A stretch of DNA of 64,000 nt from Martinezella lusitana (GCF_900094565.1 NZ_FMAF01000002.1:124001-188000), one strand, 5' to 3'. Shown: positions 8,797 through 19,763, counted from the stretch's first letter. Made by a program: numbers and translations. The notes: generated by a model from the letters alone, not told the origin.

Positions 8797-8804
<8 letters not shown>
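7521..8804 (-). CDS. proA: Gamma-glutamyl phosphate reductase ProA
   Basis: Second enzyme of proline biosynthesis: NADPH-dependent reduction of gamma-glutamyl phosphate to glutamate semialdehyde. The 427-residue product has the aldehyde dehydrogenase-like fold with [20 protein letters not shown], the [10 protein letters not shown] stretch and the catalytic cysteine in [12 protein letters not shown], and ends [14 protein letters not shown]. The ATG at 8804 is preferred because GAGGG lies nine bases upstream; an ATG three codons earlier is possible. It overlaps the proB stop by eight bases, suggesting coupled translation with the enzyme that makes its unstable substrate. Confidence 0.95.
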
Positions 8805-11114
<2,310 letters not shown>

Positions 11115-11291
11115 TTAGAAAAGCCTATGCGCTCTTTAATCGATTTCAGCCGCCCTTTGCGCATCCATAGAGACGCATCGGCCGGCCATTTACCCGTCAT
11201 GTCGCCTTCGATATAGGCGCTTCGGGCTGAGGTCAAAGAATATCGTGCGCTCGACGTGCCATAACATCAAGAACAGCGCGATTGGTGTGGC

Positions 11292-11316
11292 GTCATCGCC
11301 GGCGGCCGGCGATGAC
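11292..11316. terminator. Strong hairpin downstream of the acetyltransferase pair
   Basis: Perfect 11-bp inverted repeat GTCATCGCCGG - CGG - CCGGCGATGAC, 15 bases beyond the stop of the minus-strand acetyltransferase gene. The stem is GC-rich, but no run of T follows on either strand. It may act as a factor-assisted terminator or an mRNA 3'-end stabilizer. Confidence 0.5.
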
Positions 11317-11330
11317 TGGATTTCAGGGCT

Positions 11331-11918
11331 TCACGCCGCCTGCGAGAGCCGCAGTGCGCCGGGCTTCAGCACGGTTTCGATATGCGGAACCATGGTGTTG
11401 CGGGCAAAGCTGTAGATCTCCGAGCATCCGGTGATCTCGAAGCCGAGCTTCTGCTGCAGCTTCAGGGATGCCGGATTATCGGCGAAGGCGCCGGAATGGA
11501 CGGCGACCTCGGGCATGCGGCGGCCAAAGCGCTCCAGAGCTGATGTGACCGCCTCGGTCATGATGCCCTGCCGCCAGTAATAGCGGTTCAGCCAGTAGCC
11601 GAGATGCCACCGGCCATGCCTGAGCTCTATGCCGACACAGCCGATATGGGCATCATCCCCTTCGGTGATGGCCAGTTCCCAATCGATGCCGAGGCCAGAG
11701 GTGTGCTGGACCAGCCAGTCCAGCGCATCCTGCCGGTCATAGGGCGCGGGAACCCGGGCCAGCATGCGGGTGACGGCGAAATCGGACAGCGATTCGGCGA
11801 TCGCGTCGGCATCGCCGAGCCGGTGCGGGCGCAGCGTCAGCCGCCCGGTCTGGATGACCGGCGACGGCCCCGGCATCAGCATCCTGTCATTGCGGCGGTT
11901 GAGAGCAAGCGCGTTCAT
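11331..11918 (-). CDS. GNAT family N-acetyltransferase (RimJ/RimL-like)
   Basis: A 195-residue acetyl-CoA-dependent acetyltransferase of the RimJ/RimL type. The fold runs from TGRLTLRPHRLGDADAIAE through GIELRHGRWHLGYWLNRYYW to the CoA-binding RQGIMTEAVTSALERF, then HSGAFADNPASLKLQQKLGF and EITGCSEIYS. The ATG at 11918 was chosen because GGGGAGG stands seven bases before it and it overlaps the stop of the upstream paralogue by four bases (ATGA). Substrate unknown; the type acylates protein N-termini, amino sugars or antibiotics. Confidence 0.85.
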   Translation of the reverse strand: MNALALNRRNDRMLMPGPSPVIQTGRLTLRPHRLGDADAIAESLSDFAVTRMLARVPAPYDRQDALDWLVQHTSGLGIDWELAITEGDDAHIGCVGIELRHGRWHLGYWLNRYYWRQGIMTEAVTSALERFGRRMPEVAVHSGAFADNPASLKLQQKLGFEITGCSEIYSFARNTMVPHIETVLKPGALRLSQAA

Positions 11919-12550
11919 CTCAGACCTCCCCAGCTGCGCAACGATATCCAGGTCTTGCGGTCGAGCCTGTACCATTCGACCGGCACGGAGCTGCCGAGCG
12001 CCAGGGATGCGGCAAGGCCGGACCCCTGGAACTGGAAGCCGCACTTCTGCACGACCCGTCTGGACGCGACGTTCATGACCCGGCAACGGGCATCGATCTG
12101 GCCGACGTTTTCGCGCGTGCGGAAGACCATGTCGATCAGGGCATGGGCGGCTTCAGTCGTATAGCCCTGGTTCCAGTGCGGTTCGCCCAGCCAGTAGCCG
12201 ATCTCGACGGTGCGTGGATCGGCCGTCGGCTCGACGCCGCAGCATCCGAGAAAGGCGCCGTTATCGGCTTTGGTAATCGCATAGACGCACTTGCCAATCT
12301 CGCCAAGCTTCGTGCGTCGCACGAAATCGGCGGCATCATTGGTCGTATACGGGTGCGGCATACGCGATACCATAGTAGCGACATTGGCGTTGTTGGCGAG
12401 ATGGGCAAGGGCGTCGATGTCTTCTTCGTGGGGCGCGCGCAGAACGAGCCTTTCCGACAGTAAGACAGGGCAATCGGTCCTTAACCGCTCCGGCCTCAGC
12501 CGTTCTTCGGGAGACCTTGATTGGTCTTCCCTTAACAATTCGCCTTGCAT
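11915..12550 (-). CDS. GNAT family N-acetyltransferase (RimJ/RimL-like)
   Basis: A 211-residue paralogue of the next gene, with RimJ/RimL features: SERLVLRAPHEEDIDALAHL, IGYWLGEPHWNQGYTTEAAH (CoA loop), and CRVMNVASRRVVQKCGFQFQ. The start has an excellent ribosome binding site (AAGGAGGACTGAACC before ATG). The pair of overlapping acetyltransferases lies between rpmA and obgE, a placement seen in several rhizobia. Substrate not predictable. Confidence 0.85.
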   Translation of the reverse strand: MQGELLREDQSRSPEERLRPERLRTDCPVLLSERLVLRAPHEEDIDALAHLANNANVATMVSRMPHPYTTNDAADFVRRTKLGEIGKCVYAITKADNGAFLGCCGVEPTADPRTVEIGYWLGEPHWNQGYTTEAAHALIDMVFRTRENVGQIDARCRVMNVASRRVVQKCGFQFQGSGLAASLALGSSVPVEWYRLDRKTWISLRSWGGLR

Positions 12551-12579
12551 GGTTCAGTCCTCCTTGGTTGAGGGTAAAG

Positions 12580-12614
12580 AAAAAGGGGAGATGGCGCCCC
12601 ATCTCCCCTTTTTT
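12580..12614 (-). terminator. Rho-independent terminator after rplU-rpmA (bidirectional)
   Basis: Perfect 15-bp stem (12580-12594 with 12599-12613) around a CGCC loop. The arms are GGGGAGATGG and its complement, flanked by A5 and T6, so both strands end in a U-run. It lies 66 bases beyond rpmA and 30 bases before the acetyltransferase start, thereby separating the ribosomal operon from the next transcript. Confidence 0.9.
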
Positions 12615-12679
12615 CTTGACTGAACCTGATGCGCTCAGCCGGGTCGATGAGACGCCGGCTGTTTTAGAGCGCTACCGGC

Positions 12680-12949
12680 TTATTCCGCTGCTTCCGCTTT
12701 CGGCATTACAGACACGTACACGCGGCCATTGGCCTTCGTACGGTAGTTCACGTTGCCCGCGGTAAGCGCAAAAATCGTGTGATCCTTGCCGAGACCAACG
12801 TTGGTGCCCGGATGCCACTGCGTGCCGCGCTGACGCACGATAATGTTGCCTGCGACGACGTTCTCGCCGCCGAACTTCTTCACGCCAAGGCGCTTGGATT
12901 CGGAATCGCGACCGTTGCGCGACGAACCGCCAGCTTTTTTGTGTGCCAT
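12680..12949 (-). CDS. rpmA: 50S ribosomal protein L27
   Basis: Ribosomal protein bL27 of 89 residues. It begins [20 protein letters not shown] with no N-terminal extension of the kind cleaved in Firmicutes, and continues [20 protein letters not shown] and [20 protein letters not shown]. Its N-terminus reaches the peptidyl transferase centre. AAAGGAGAACTCC precedes the start. Second gene of rplU-rpmA. Confidence 0.97.
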   Translation of the reverse strand: MAHKKAGGSSRNGRDSESKRLGVKKFGGENVVAGNIIVRQRGTQWHPGTNVGLGKDHTIFALTAGNVNYRTKANGRVYVSVMPKAEAAE

Positions 12950-12981
12950 TGGAGTTCTCCTTTAAACCCTGATCCCGTTAC

Positions 12982-13299
12982 TTACTTGGCAGCCACGATG
13001 TCCGTGATACGGACGACCGTGTGATGCTGGCGATGGCCGCGCGAACGCTTCGAGTTCTGACGACGGCGCTTCTTGAAGGCGATGACCTTCTTGCCGCGGT
13101 TGTGCTCGACCACTTCGGCCTTGACGGAAGCGCCCTTGACGAAGGGAGCACCAATCGCAGCGTCGGCGCCTTCGCCGATAACGAGGACTTCGGTGAATTC
13201 TACGATGTCGCCGGCGGTGACTTCCAGCTTTTCGATGGTCAGCACGTCGTCGGCTGCCACACGGTACTGTTTACCGCCGGTCTTGATGACTGCGAACAT
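12982..13299 (-). CDS. rplU: 50S ribosomal protein L21
   Basis: Ribosomal protein bL21, 105 residues starting [20 protein letters not shown] and continuing [39 protein letters not shown]. The ATG at 13299 follows AAAGGACAAAAA and matches the universal L21 N-terminus; an in-frame ATG five codons upstream is less likely. The promoter is far upstream, leaving an mRNA leader of about 175 bases. Confidence 0.97.
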   Translation of the reverse strand: MFAVIKTGGKQYRVAADDVLTIEKLEVTAGDIVEFTEVLVIGEGADAAIGAPFVKGASVKAEVVEHNRGKKVIAFKKRRRQNSKRSRGHRQHHTVVRITDIVAAK

Positions 13300-13482
13300 T
13301 TTTTGTCCTTTCATGTTCGTTCCGGCTCTCTTGCCAACAAGGACAAGTGGCCGTCTTTTTATCAGTCGAAACTTAGCAGGGATTCCAAAGGCTTGAGGCC
13401 CTCAAGAAGATCTGCCGGTGAAACCTCGCGCAAAGCAAGGCTGGCAAGGTACGGACTTATCCACACCTATTGCGTCGCACGG

Positions 13483-13509
13483 GATATATAAGCGCCCCTG
13501 ATCTGTCAA
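13483..13509 (-). promoter_or_regulatory. Sigma-70-type promoter of rplU-rpmA with long leader
   Basis: On the minus strand CTTGACA (minus-35, TTGACA at 13504-13509) is followed 15-16 bases later by TATATAT (minus-10 region, 13484-13490). This is a near-consensus alphaproteobacterial housekeeping promoter. Transcription would start near 13476, about 175 bases before the rplU ATG. The leader contains a short palindrome CTTGAG-GGC-CTCAAG (13395-13409 region) and could host autoregulation by L21, though no known leader motif was recognized. Confidence 0.75.
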
Positions 13510-13604
13510 GGCAAAAGGATGAAAAGCTTTCATATTCGCCCTTGCCATCCCCCCCGTCTCTCGCTATGAGAACGCCGCGCTCAAACGCGCCGACCAGCAT
13601 AACC

Positions 13605-13694
13605 GGAGAGGTGGCAGAGTGGTCGAATGCACCGCACTCGAAATGCGGCATGCCTGCAAGGGCATCGTGGGTTCAAATCCCACCCTCTCCGCCA
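13605..13694 (+). tRNA. tRNA-Ser (anticodon CGA)
   Basis: Ninety-base class II tRNA. The acceptor arms GGAGAGG and CCTCTCC pair, with discriminator G and an encoded CCA (13692-13694). The anticodon stem-loop shows CTCGAAA, giving anticodon CGA (reads UCG). A long variable arm (GCATGCCTGCAAGGGCAT) and the T-loop GGTTCAAATCC are present, as expected for serine tRNAs. Confidence 0.96.
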
Positions 13695-13759
13695 TTCTTG
13701 GGCCTTGGTTGCCTATGTTTCTCAGATCGCGTGCCAGATAAGAATCGTCTTGAGATTGG

Positions 13760-14155
13760 TCAGTTTTCCGGAAAGCGATAGATCACGTCCGCAAAAGAGC
13801 CGGTCGGGAAGACGTAGAAAAACTTCAGATCTGTGCCCGATTCGTTGCGGATGCCGTGTTCGGCGTTGCCGGGAATGAAGACTGTCGTGCCGGCCTTGAC
13901 CGTCGTTTCCTGCCCGTCGATCCGCACGATGCCTGTCCCCTCGAAGATGAAATAGATTTCCGACGGGTCATGCCGGTGAGGCTTGAGCTCGCCGCCGGGG
14001 GCAAGTTCCGCAATGCCGGCGCTCATGCTGTCGGTGGGGGTGATGTCGCTGCTCAGCAGCGTGTGCCAGGATATGCGGCCATGGATGGGGTCGTCCCATC
14101 CGTCGCGCGGGCGTTCTTCGGCCGTGGTGATAACTGCTTGCGATCGTTTTGTCAT
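13760..14155 (-). CDS. Cupin domain protein
   Basis: A 131-residue single-domain cupin. The two cupin motifs are visible: PGGELKPHRHDPSEIYFIFE (metal ligands H-R-H, E) and AGTTVFIPGNAEHGIRNES (last His ligand). Such proteins are small metal-binding beta-barrels acting as isomerases, dioxygenases or sensors. The enzyme activity cannot be told from the motif. It is divergent from the flavin-reductase-like gene at 14427. Confidence 0.85.
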   Translation of the reverse strand: MTKRSQAVITTAEERPRDGWDDPIHGRISWHTLLSSDITPTDSMSAGIAELAPGGELKPHRHDPSEIYFIFEGTGIVRIDGQETTVKAGTTVFIPGNAEHGIRNESGTDLKFFYVFPTGSFADVIYRFPEN

Positions 14156-14356
14156 TTTGCCTCAAAACGGTGTTTCAGCAACAAGCCGAAACGGTGTCAC
14201 ACCGGCGGCGAATGTCAATTGCCCGGGCGTGGGAATCCGCGTCTTCGGGCTGCTTCGATCTATTCGGCGATCAGACCGCTGCGACGCAAAAGCGCGAGGA
14301 AGGCCCAGGCATATTTGCCGCCGCCCATATCGACCGATCTGTTCTCTGATGTCCAT

Positions 14357-14376
14357 AGTTCGGCCAAGACCGAACT
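14357..14376. promoter_or_regulatory. Inverted repeat, candidate operator
   Basis: Perfect 7-bp inverted repeat AGTTCGG-CCAAGA-CCGAACT, 50 bases before the start at 14427 and inside the divergent cupin/flavin-reductase intergenic region. A direct repeat AACGGTGT occurs twice about 24 bases apart around 14166-14196 nearer the cupin start. The binding protein is unknown; no regulator gene is adjacent. Confidence 0.35.
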
Positions 14377-14426
14377 CTTCCATGTGCCTGTTCGGCTACA
14401 CTGCAGCTCAATAAGGAGAGTTTGCA

Positions 14427-15089
14427 ATGTTGATGAACACAGCCTTATCCAAGTCCGTCGAGAGCGATCGCGAACATATCGTCATCAAGCCCAGCATGCT
14501 CTATGTCGGCACGCCCGTCGTGCTGGTTACCAGTCTCAATCCCGATGGCACCACGAATATCTCGCCCATGTCGTCGGCCTGGACGCTCTTCGACCGCGTC
14601 GTTCTGGGCCTGACATCGACAAGCAAGGGTCGGGAGAACGCCATGCGGGAGCGGCAGCTGGTGTTGAATTTTCCCTCGCCTGACCTGTGGCAGAAGATCG
14701 AAGCGATTGCTCCGACGACGGGTCGCGATCCGGTTCCTCCCCACAAGGAGAAGATCGGATACCGGTTCGAATCCGACAAGTTCGATGTCGCCGGCTTTAC
14801 GCCGCAAGCTGCAGAGCTTGTCGGTCCGCTGCGCATAGCGGAGTGCCCGATTCAATTCGAAGCCGAGGTCGTGGCGTCGCACGAACCCGGTGGCGAATGG
14901 CCCTCGGACCGGCCTGAGAATTTCCGGATCATCGAAGCGAAGGTGGTCCGCGTTCATGCGCACCGGAGCATCGTCATGCCGGGTAGCAGTCATATCGATA
15001 CGACGAGATGGAGCCCGCTTCTCTACGTGTTCAGGCACTATTTCGGCCTCGGGCCGGATCTCGGCCGCACGTTCAAGGCCGAGGCGTGA
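14427..15089 (+). CDS. Flavin reductase-like (FMN-binding split barrel) protein
   Basis: A 220-residue protein with the split-barrel flavin reductase-like fold: TPVVLVTSLNPDGTTNISPM (FMN-binding), VVLGLTSTSKGRENAMRE, LVLNFPSPDLWQKIEAIAP, FEAEVVAS and IIEAKVVRVHAH. Members bind FMN and reduce it or handle small reactive molecules. The ATG is preceded by AAGGAGAGTTTGC. It stands alone with a palindrome in its promoter region. The exact reaction is unknown. Confidence 0.8.
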   Translation: MLMNTALSKSVESDREHIVIKPSMLYVGTPVVLVTSLNPDGTTNISPMSSAWTLFDRVVLGLTSTSKGRENAMRERQLVLNFPSPDLWQKIEAIAPTTGRDPVPPHKEKIGYRFESDKFDVAGFTPQAAELVGPLRIAECPIQFEAEVVASHEPGGEWPSDRPENFRIIEAKVVRVHAHRSIVMPGSSHIDTTRWSPLLYVFRHYFGLGPDLGRTFKAEA

Positions 15090-15217
15090 CGTGTTCCGCG
15101 CTTGGGTCGACTATCTTGCGGGACCGAGATCCGCAGAACCAACTTTGGAGAATAGCCGGCTATCCGGCGCAACCATGGCCGCGGGGCAGGGCCATGGCCG
15201 CATCGGTCTTCGTCGCG

Positions 15218-16135
15218 TCAATTCGGCGAATCGTCCGGCTCGGGTTCCTTGACCTTGCCGAAGAGGCTCTTCAGCGCACTGGTCTTGGCTTTCACCGCCT
15301 TGTTGGCCTTCATGGCGCGTGTGGCCGCCTTGGCCTGTTCCAGCATCATCTCGATCTGGATCTGCTGGATTTCGGTGAGCCGCTCCCATTGGCGATTGAG
15401 GAGATGGTCGACCTTTTCATGCAGGTGGCGGATTTCCAGTTCAGCTTTCAGGTTGACCTTGTAGTCGTTGAGCGCGCGCAGCCGGTCCTTTGCTTCCTGC
15501 CGGCGCTGGCTCATCATGATGATGGGAGCCTGCAATGCAGCGATCGTCGAGAGAATGAGGTTCAGCAGAATGAACGGATAGGCATCGAAGGCCTTGTTTT
15601 CGCCCATGAGGGCATTGATGCCCATCCAAACGGTCAGGAACAAACAGAAGGAAATGATGAAGGTCCAACTGCCGCCGAAGGACGCGACGATGTCGGCCAT
15701 GCGGTCGCCGATGGAGCGGTGATCCTCGTAATCCTCTTCGATATTCTCGGCCAGTGTATCATGCGTCTTCAGGCTTTCGACGACTTCGTCTTCGAGGTTC
15801 GAAAGCTCGCCGCGCTCATCGGTCAAAAGCTCGGCGATATACTGGGCGCGATAGTCGTCCATCGCCTTGCGGCTGATATAGTCGTCGGCGCGAAGTTCGG
15901 GATGTTTCAACCGCATGAAATCCGCCAGCGAGGGGCGGAGGTCGTCGACGTGCACGGCATCTTTTTTCTTGAGCGTCTGGCCGGTGATGGCATCGACGAG
16001 CTTGACGGACTTTGCCTTCGCCTGGGCAAGGCTCTTGGTATAGTCGTCCATCTCCACCACGGTTGCGGCTTCGCCTTCGCCGGCATCGAAGTCGACTATC
16101 CCGTCCGCCGGGTCAAAGGTCTTCGTTTCTGTCAT
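15218..16135 (-). CDS. DUF1003 membrane protein
   Basis: A 305-residue protein. An N-terminal cytoplasmic part of about 160 residues is acidic. Two close hydrophobic segments follow (SWTFIISFCLFLTVWMGINA and YPFILLNLILSTIAALQAPI), separated by the DUF1003 signature ENKAFDAYPFILLN, then MMSQRRQEAKDRLRALNDYK. The C-terminal part is predicted helical (IRHLHEKVDHLLNRQWERLT, QIQIEMMLEQAKAATRAM). DUF1003 proteins are conserved in rhizobia but of unknown function. No operon partner. Confidence 0.8.
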   Translation of the reverse strand: MTETKTFDPADGIVDFDAGEGEAATVVEMDDYTKSLAQAKAKSVKLVDAITGQTLKKKDAVHVDDLRPSLADFMRLKHPELRADDYISRKAMDDYRAQYIAELLTDERGELSNLEDEVVESLKTHDTLAENIEEDYEDHRSIGDRMADIVASFGGSWTFIISFCLFLTVWMGINALMGENKAFDAYPFILLNLILSTIAALQAPIIMMSQRRQEAKDRLRALNDYKVNLKAELEIRHLHEKVDHLLNRQWERLTEIQQIQIEMMLEQAKAATRAMKANKAVKAKTSALKSLFGKVKEPEPDDSPN

Positions 16136-16615
16136 ATACGGGGGCCTTCTTTCACGTTTTCCGCTCGTTTAGCCAATAATGCGAACAGGATTGTGACGGT
16201 TGGAAGACTGTCAAAATCGTAGCCGCCATCAAACTTTGTTGCCGCGAGGTCTCGATCCTGTCGTTCGGCTTGCGCTTGCCAAGTGTTTAATAGCGCCATT
16301 GTCCTAAGCAACGGCAAATGAAATGTCCCGTTCATGCGTCCGGCTACGCTGTTTTCGGACCGGAGGCCGTGAAAACAACCGGCCCGTGCGCTTTCGTAAG
16401 CATTTGCTAAATCGCAGCGTGTTTATGCGAAAAATTCTACCGTTTAAATCAGGATTGTGATTTTCCGCCCCCTTGACCGGGGTCCACCGGCTTCTATTTG
16501 CCGCAGTGCAGCAGAGACCCCCGCTGCAGCGAATAAATGTTTATGTTCAAAGAATTACATCAACAGGATGTTGGGCCTGTTGCGTGGCTTTTGCACATGT
16601 GCGGAAAGGATAGCT
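16136..16615. other. Intergenic region without recognised gene
   Basis: 480 bases between the divergent DUF1003 and PhyH genes. The reading frame of the PhyH gene is open back to about 16457, but that part lacks family similarity and the better ribosome binding site is at 16616. Nothing else was recognised; it presumably carries both promoters. Confidence 0.4.
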
Positions 16616-17572
16616 ATGCACAATCCCCCGGCAAAAGACTTGGAGTCCATTGCCCGGCAAGGCGGTCGCTTCAAGCGAATGGCTGTCAGGATACCCACCT
16701 ACCTGACCGATCTTCGGGAAAATCCAGCCTGGCTGCCGATGTTCCTCCTGGCGCGAACACTCCCGTTTCGGCGCATGCATTGGTTTGCCACCAGGCAAGC
16801 CGTCACGCTTCCCGTTTCCGGTGCTTCCATGTTCACCGAGCTCGAGCGTGGCACTGTCGTCAACGCATTGCGGACGGATGGCATCTATTCGGGCCTGATG
16901 CTCCCGGACCATATCCATCGCGAAATCACAGAATTCGCGCAAACCACCGGCTGCTTCGGCAATTTCAACAGGAAGCTCGAATTCGTCGCGAGCGAACATA
17001 AGCAGGCGGAGACCCGCTTCGCCCGCCCGATCCTCAGCGGGCATTTCTTCGAGCGCTCGCTCGATTGCGATGCGGTCCTCGCAGTTCAACGCGATCCGCT
17101 GTTGATCGACGTCGCCCGGCAATATCTCGGTGGGCAGGCAAAGGTGATTACCACGCGCATCTGGTGGAGTTTTCCGACGCAGGCGTCGGAAGCGGACAGA
17201 AGCATGGCTTCGCTCGACAAATTCCATTTCGACCTCGACGACTGGCGGATGCTGAAGTTCTTCTTCAACTTGGTCGACGTGGACGAGGGCACCGGCCCGC
17301 ACGTCTTCGTCAAAGGCAGCCACAAGCGGAGGCGTGTCAAACATCAACTCACGCTGCTTGTCGGACATTCGGCAGACGAAGTGCTCGATTATTATGGGCA
17401 AGCGAGCACCTTAACGCTGACGGGCAAGGCCGGCTCCGGCTTTGTCGAGGATCCTTTCGGCTTCCACATGGGCACCGTTCCCACGCAAAAGCCGCGCCTG
17501 ATGATGGAAGTCGGCTTTGGCGTCTCGAAGCCGTCGCAACGTCGCTTTCATGGGGAACCCGTGCTGCGATAG
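16616..17572 (+). CDS. Phytanoyl-CoA dioxygenase (PhyH) family Fe(II)/2-oxoglutarate oxygenase
   Basis: A 318-residue protein with a PhyH-type jelly-roll core. The iron ligands are the HxD pair in DKFHFDLDDWRMLKFFFNLV and a distal histidine in DPFGFHMGT. The 2-oxoglutarate-binding arginine is probably in TQKPRLMMEVGF. The middle GTGPHVFVKGSHKRRR is typical of the family. The ATG at 16616 follows GGAAAGGATAGCT and was chosen over a longer open frame. Substrate unknown; family members hydroxylate lipids, amino acids or natural products. It stands alone, convergent with the DoxX gene. Confidence 0.75.
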   Translation: MHNPPAKDLESIARQGGRFKRMAVRIPTYLTDLRENPAWLPMFLLARTLPFRRMHWFATRQAVTLPVSGASMFTELERGTVVNALRTDGIYSGLMLPDHIHREITEFAQTTGCFGNFNRKLEFVASEHKQAETRFARPILSGHFFERSLDCDAVLAVQRDPLLIDVARQYLGGQAKVITTRIWWSFPTQASEADRSMASLDKFHFDLDDWRMLKFFFNLVDVDEGTGPHVFVKGSHKRRRVKHQLTLLVGHSADEVLDYYGQASTLTLTGKAGSGFVEDPFGFHMGTVPTQKPRLMMEVGFGVSKPSQRRFHGEPVLR

Positions 17573-17604
17573 GGCGCGGATTATTCTGTGGAAGCCATGC
17601 CGTG

Positions 17605-17625
17605 GAGCGCCGGCGACCGGCGCTC
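17605..17625. terminator. Hairpin between convergent PhyH and DoxX genes
   Basis: Perfect 9-bp inverted repeat GAGCGCCGG-CGA-CCGGCGCTC located 33 bases after the PhyH stop and 15 bases after the minus-strand DoxX stop. No T-run, so termination strength is uncertain, but the position between convergent genes fits a shared terminator. Confidence 0.5.
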
Positions 17626-17639
17626 CTGCCGCTTCGGCA

Positions 17640-18125
17640 TTATGACGATCGGCCGAACCGCTTGGCGATGAAATGATCGAGCGCGATCCGGCCCGGACCG
17701 CCGGCGATGATCACCAGAAAGCAGGTCGCCCATGTGCCGTGCGTCGGCCAGGCGTCGGGGTAGACGAATATTTCAATGACAAGCGTCATGCCGAGCAGTG
17801 CCAGTGCCGACAGCCGGCTGGCCAGGCCGATCACCAGCAAAAAGGGAAAGAAATGCTCGCTGAAGGCGGCGATGTGGGCGGCGATCCAGGGATCGACGAA
17901 GGGCAGCTTGTATTCCGTCTGGAAGAGGTAGACGGCATTATCGGTAACATGCCACCCATCCACCTTGGTCTGACCGGACTGCCAGAAGACGGCGGCAATC
18001 GACAGGCGCGCAACGAGGGCGATCAGATCATGCGGAATGCGGTCGAGAAGCCTGAGGGCGCCGTGGAGCCTTTGCGGCACGGTTTCGCGTTCGGCCATGG
18101 CGGCCGTCATCATCTGGTCTTGCAT
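17640..18125 (-). CDS. DoxX family membrane protein (bufferin operon)
   Basis: A 161-residue inner-membrane protein of the DoxX family with four hydrophobic segments. It starts LIALVARLSIAAVFWQSGQT and continues FFPFLLVIGLASRLSALALL, GMTLVIEIFVYPD and ATCFLVIIAGGPGRIALDHF. The ATG follows AGGGAGAACCAAT. It lies 18 bases downstream of the DUF2063 gene, so it is the last gene of the RiPP operon. DoxX proteins recur in this position in bufferin loci; a role in membrane redox or metal handling is inferred, not shown. Confidence 0.88.
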   Translation of the reverse strand: MQDQMMTAAMAERETVPQRLHGALRLLDRIPHDLIALVARLSIAAVFWQSGQTKVDGWHVTDNAVYLFQTEYKLPFVDPWIAAHIAAFSEHFFPFLLVIGLASRLSALALLGMTLVIEIFVYPDAWPTHGTWATCFLVIIAGGPGRIALDHFIAKRFGRSS

Positions 18126-18143
18126 ATTGGTTCTCCCTGGCGT

Positions 18144-18899
18144 TCAGCGAACGGCCGTGAATGCGCCGGCCGCGAGCGCGCCGGCAAGGTTGGCGGAAAG
18201 ATCGAAGTCCGAAGTTTCAGCAAGAGCCGTCTCGAAGGCGCTGCCCAGATCGGCGCCGGCAATGAGCGCTTCGAGAAAGGCGGCGCCGCCGACCGGCAAG
18301 CGGTGCACTTCCACAGTCATCCGCGGGCGAACGACGAGCGCATCCTCACCCGTCCAATCTTCAATGTCCGCCAGCTCGATCTCACCGACGTTCATCGCCC
18401 AAATGGTGACCGCCGGAAAGGCCGAGCGAATGATCGACGCGGAGGGATGTGCCACGAAGCTTAAACCTGCCAGCCCTTCCGGCTCGATCGTTGCCAGCAA
18501 GGCGGCGTCGAGCGGCGTTGAGTCGGTGGCGTGATAGGCCCTGCCGCGTGCAGTCTCCAGTCTGATGACATCGGGCAGATAGGGAATTTCGCGCGCGGGT
18601 TCGAATATCGCGACGAAATCGGCAAAGCCGTCGCCATAAGCCAGCAGCAACGGCGATCGCGGCGGATGCTGCCGGATGAATTCGTGCGCCATGGCGGCGA
18701 AGAATTCCTCGCCGACAATCTTTTCGGCAGCCGGAAAGCGCGAGGCGAGCGCGCCGATCAGGCCGATGGCGACGTTGTTGCGGTAGACGCCGAAGCGTCG
18801 CTCGGGGCGGGGACCGTTCCAGGCCGCGAGGCCCTCAGGAACGGACCGGTCGGGATCGACAAGCGCTGCGGCGAATTCGGTTTGCGTCGAGAGAGACAT
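18144..18899 (-). CDS. DUF2063 protein, partner of MNIO enzyme (HvfC/BufC type)
   Basis: A 251-residue protein with the DUF2063 N-terminal helical domain: TEFAAALVDPDRSVPEGLAA, RRFGVYRNNVAIGLIGALAS, FPAAEKIVGEEFFAAMAHEF and PPRSPLLLAYGDGFADFVAI. In bufferin and HvfA-type systems this protein binds the precursor peptide and delivers it to the DUF692 enzyme. The ATG is preceded by GAGGAGGAGTG and lies 9 bases after the DUF692 stop. An in-frame GTG one codon earlier is the alternative start. Confidence 0.9.
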   Translation of the reverse strand: MSLSTQTEFAAALVDPDRSVPEGLAAWNGPRPERRFGVYRNNVAIGLIGALASRFPAAEKIVGEEFFAAMAHEFIRQHPPRSPLLLAYGDGFADFVAIFEPAREIPYLPDVIRLETARGRAYHATDSTPLDAALLATIEPEGLAGLSFVAHPSASIIRSAFPAVTIWAMNVGEIELADIEDWTGEDALVVRPRMTVEVHRLPVGGAAFLEALIAGADLGSAFETALAETSDFDLSANLAGALAAGAFTAVR

Positions 18900-18908
18900 C
18901 ACTCCTCC

Positions 18909-19763
18909 TCATGCCGCCCAGCGTTCGGCGGCACGCCGCAGGATGGTGCCGGCGGCCTCCGCCTCGGCCCTTAGAACCGGCCATTGCGGGACATCATTGT
19001 CCCACTCGACCAGGCTGGCGATCGGTCCCGTGCGGGTGATCAGCTCCTCATAGAGTTCCCAGACCGGATCCTTCACCGGCGTGTCGTGGCTGTCGATCAG
19101 AAGCGGCGCGCCGGCATCGTCGGTGGTTTCCGAATGGCCGCTCAGGTGGATTTCGCGCACCTGCTGCACTGGAAAACGTTTGAGGTAGTCGCGCGGATCC
19201 AGCCTGTGATTGGTGGCGGCGACGAAGACGTTGTTGACGTCGAGCAGCAGGCCGCAGCCGGTACGGTGGGCCACCTCTGAGAGAAAATCGACTTCCTCGA
19301 TCGTGCTTTCCTCGAACAGCAGATATGTAGCCGGATTCTCGAGCAGCATCTGGCGGCCGAGCAGCGTCTGCACTTCATCGATATGGGCGCAAACCTGGGC
19401 GAGGGTCGCTTCGGTATAGGGCAAAGGCAGGAGATCGTTGAGAAAGGTGGTGTCGTGGCTCGACCATGCCAGATGCTCGGAAAAGCTCTCCGGCTCGTAG
19501 CGGTCGCAGACGATCTTCAGGCGGGCGAGGTGATCGGCATCAAGCGGCTGCATCGAGCCGATCGAAAGGCCGACGCCGTGAATGGACAGGGCATAGTCCT
19601 GACGGAGCTTGCCGAGTTGAGCATGCGGCGGTCCGCCGGCGCCCATGTAGTTTTCGGCATGGACCTCGAAAAAGCCGATCGGTTGGCTTACGGCGTCTAT
19701 GGCGGCGAAATGCTCCGGCTTGAAGCCGACGCCGGCGCGACGGGGAAGTTCTGACGGTTTCAT
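18909..19763 (-). CDS. DUF692 multinuclear non-heme iron enzyme (MNIO; HvfB/BufB type)
   Basis: A 284-residue TIM-barrel enzyme of the DUF692/MNIO family. These use an iron cluster to convert cysteine residues of a precursor peptide into thiooxazole or oxazolone/thioamide groups. Metal-binding and core motifs are visible: [84 protein letters not shown] and [20 protein letters not shown] precedes the start. It is encoded after the two precursor genes and before the DUF2063 partner. Enzyme family certain; the exact peptide modification is inferred from characterized bufferins. Confidence 0.93.
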   Translation of the reverse strand: MKPSELPRRAGVGFKPEHFAAIDAVSQPIGFFEVHAENYMGAGGPPHAQLGKLRQDYALSIHGVGLSIGSMQPLDADHLARLKIVCDRYEPESFSEHLAWSSHDTTFLNDLLPLPYTEATLAQVCAHIDEVQTLLGRQMLLENPATYLLFEESTIEEVDFLSEVAHRTGCGLLLDVNNVFVAATNHRLDPRDYLKRFPVQQVREIHLSGHSETTDDAGAPLLIDSHDTPVKDPVWELYEELITRTGPIASLVEWDNDVPQWPVLRAEAEAAGTILRRAAERWAA

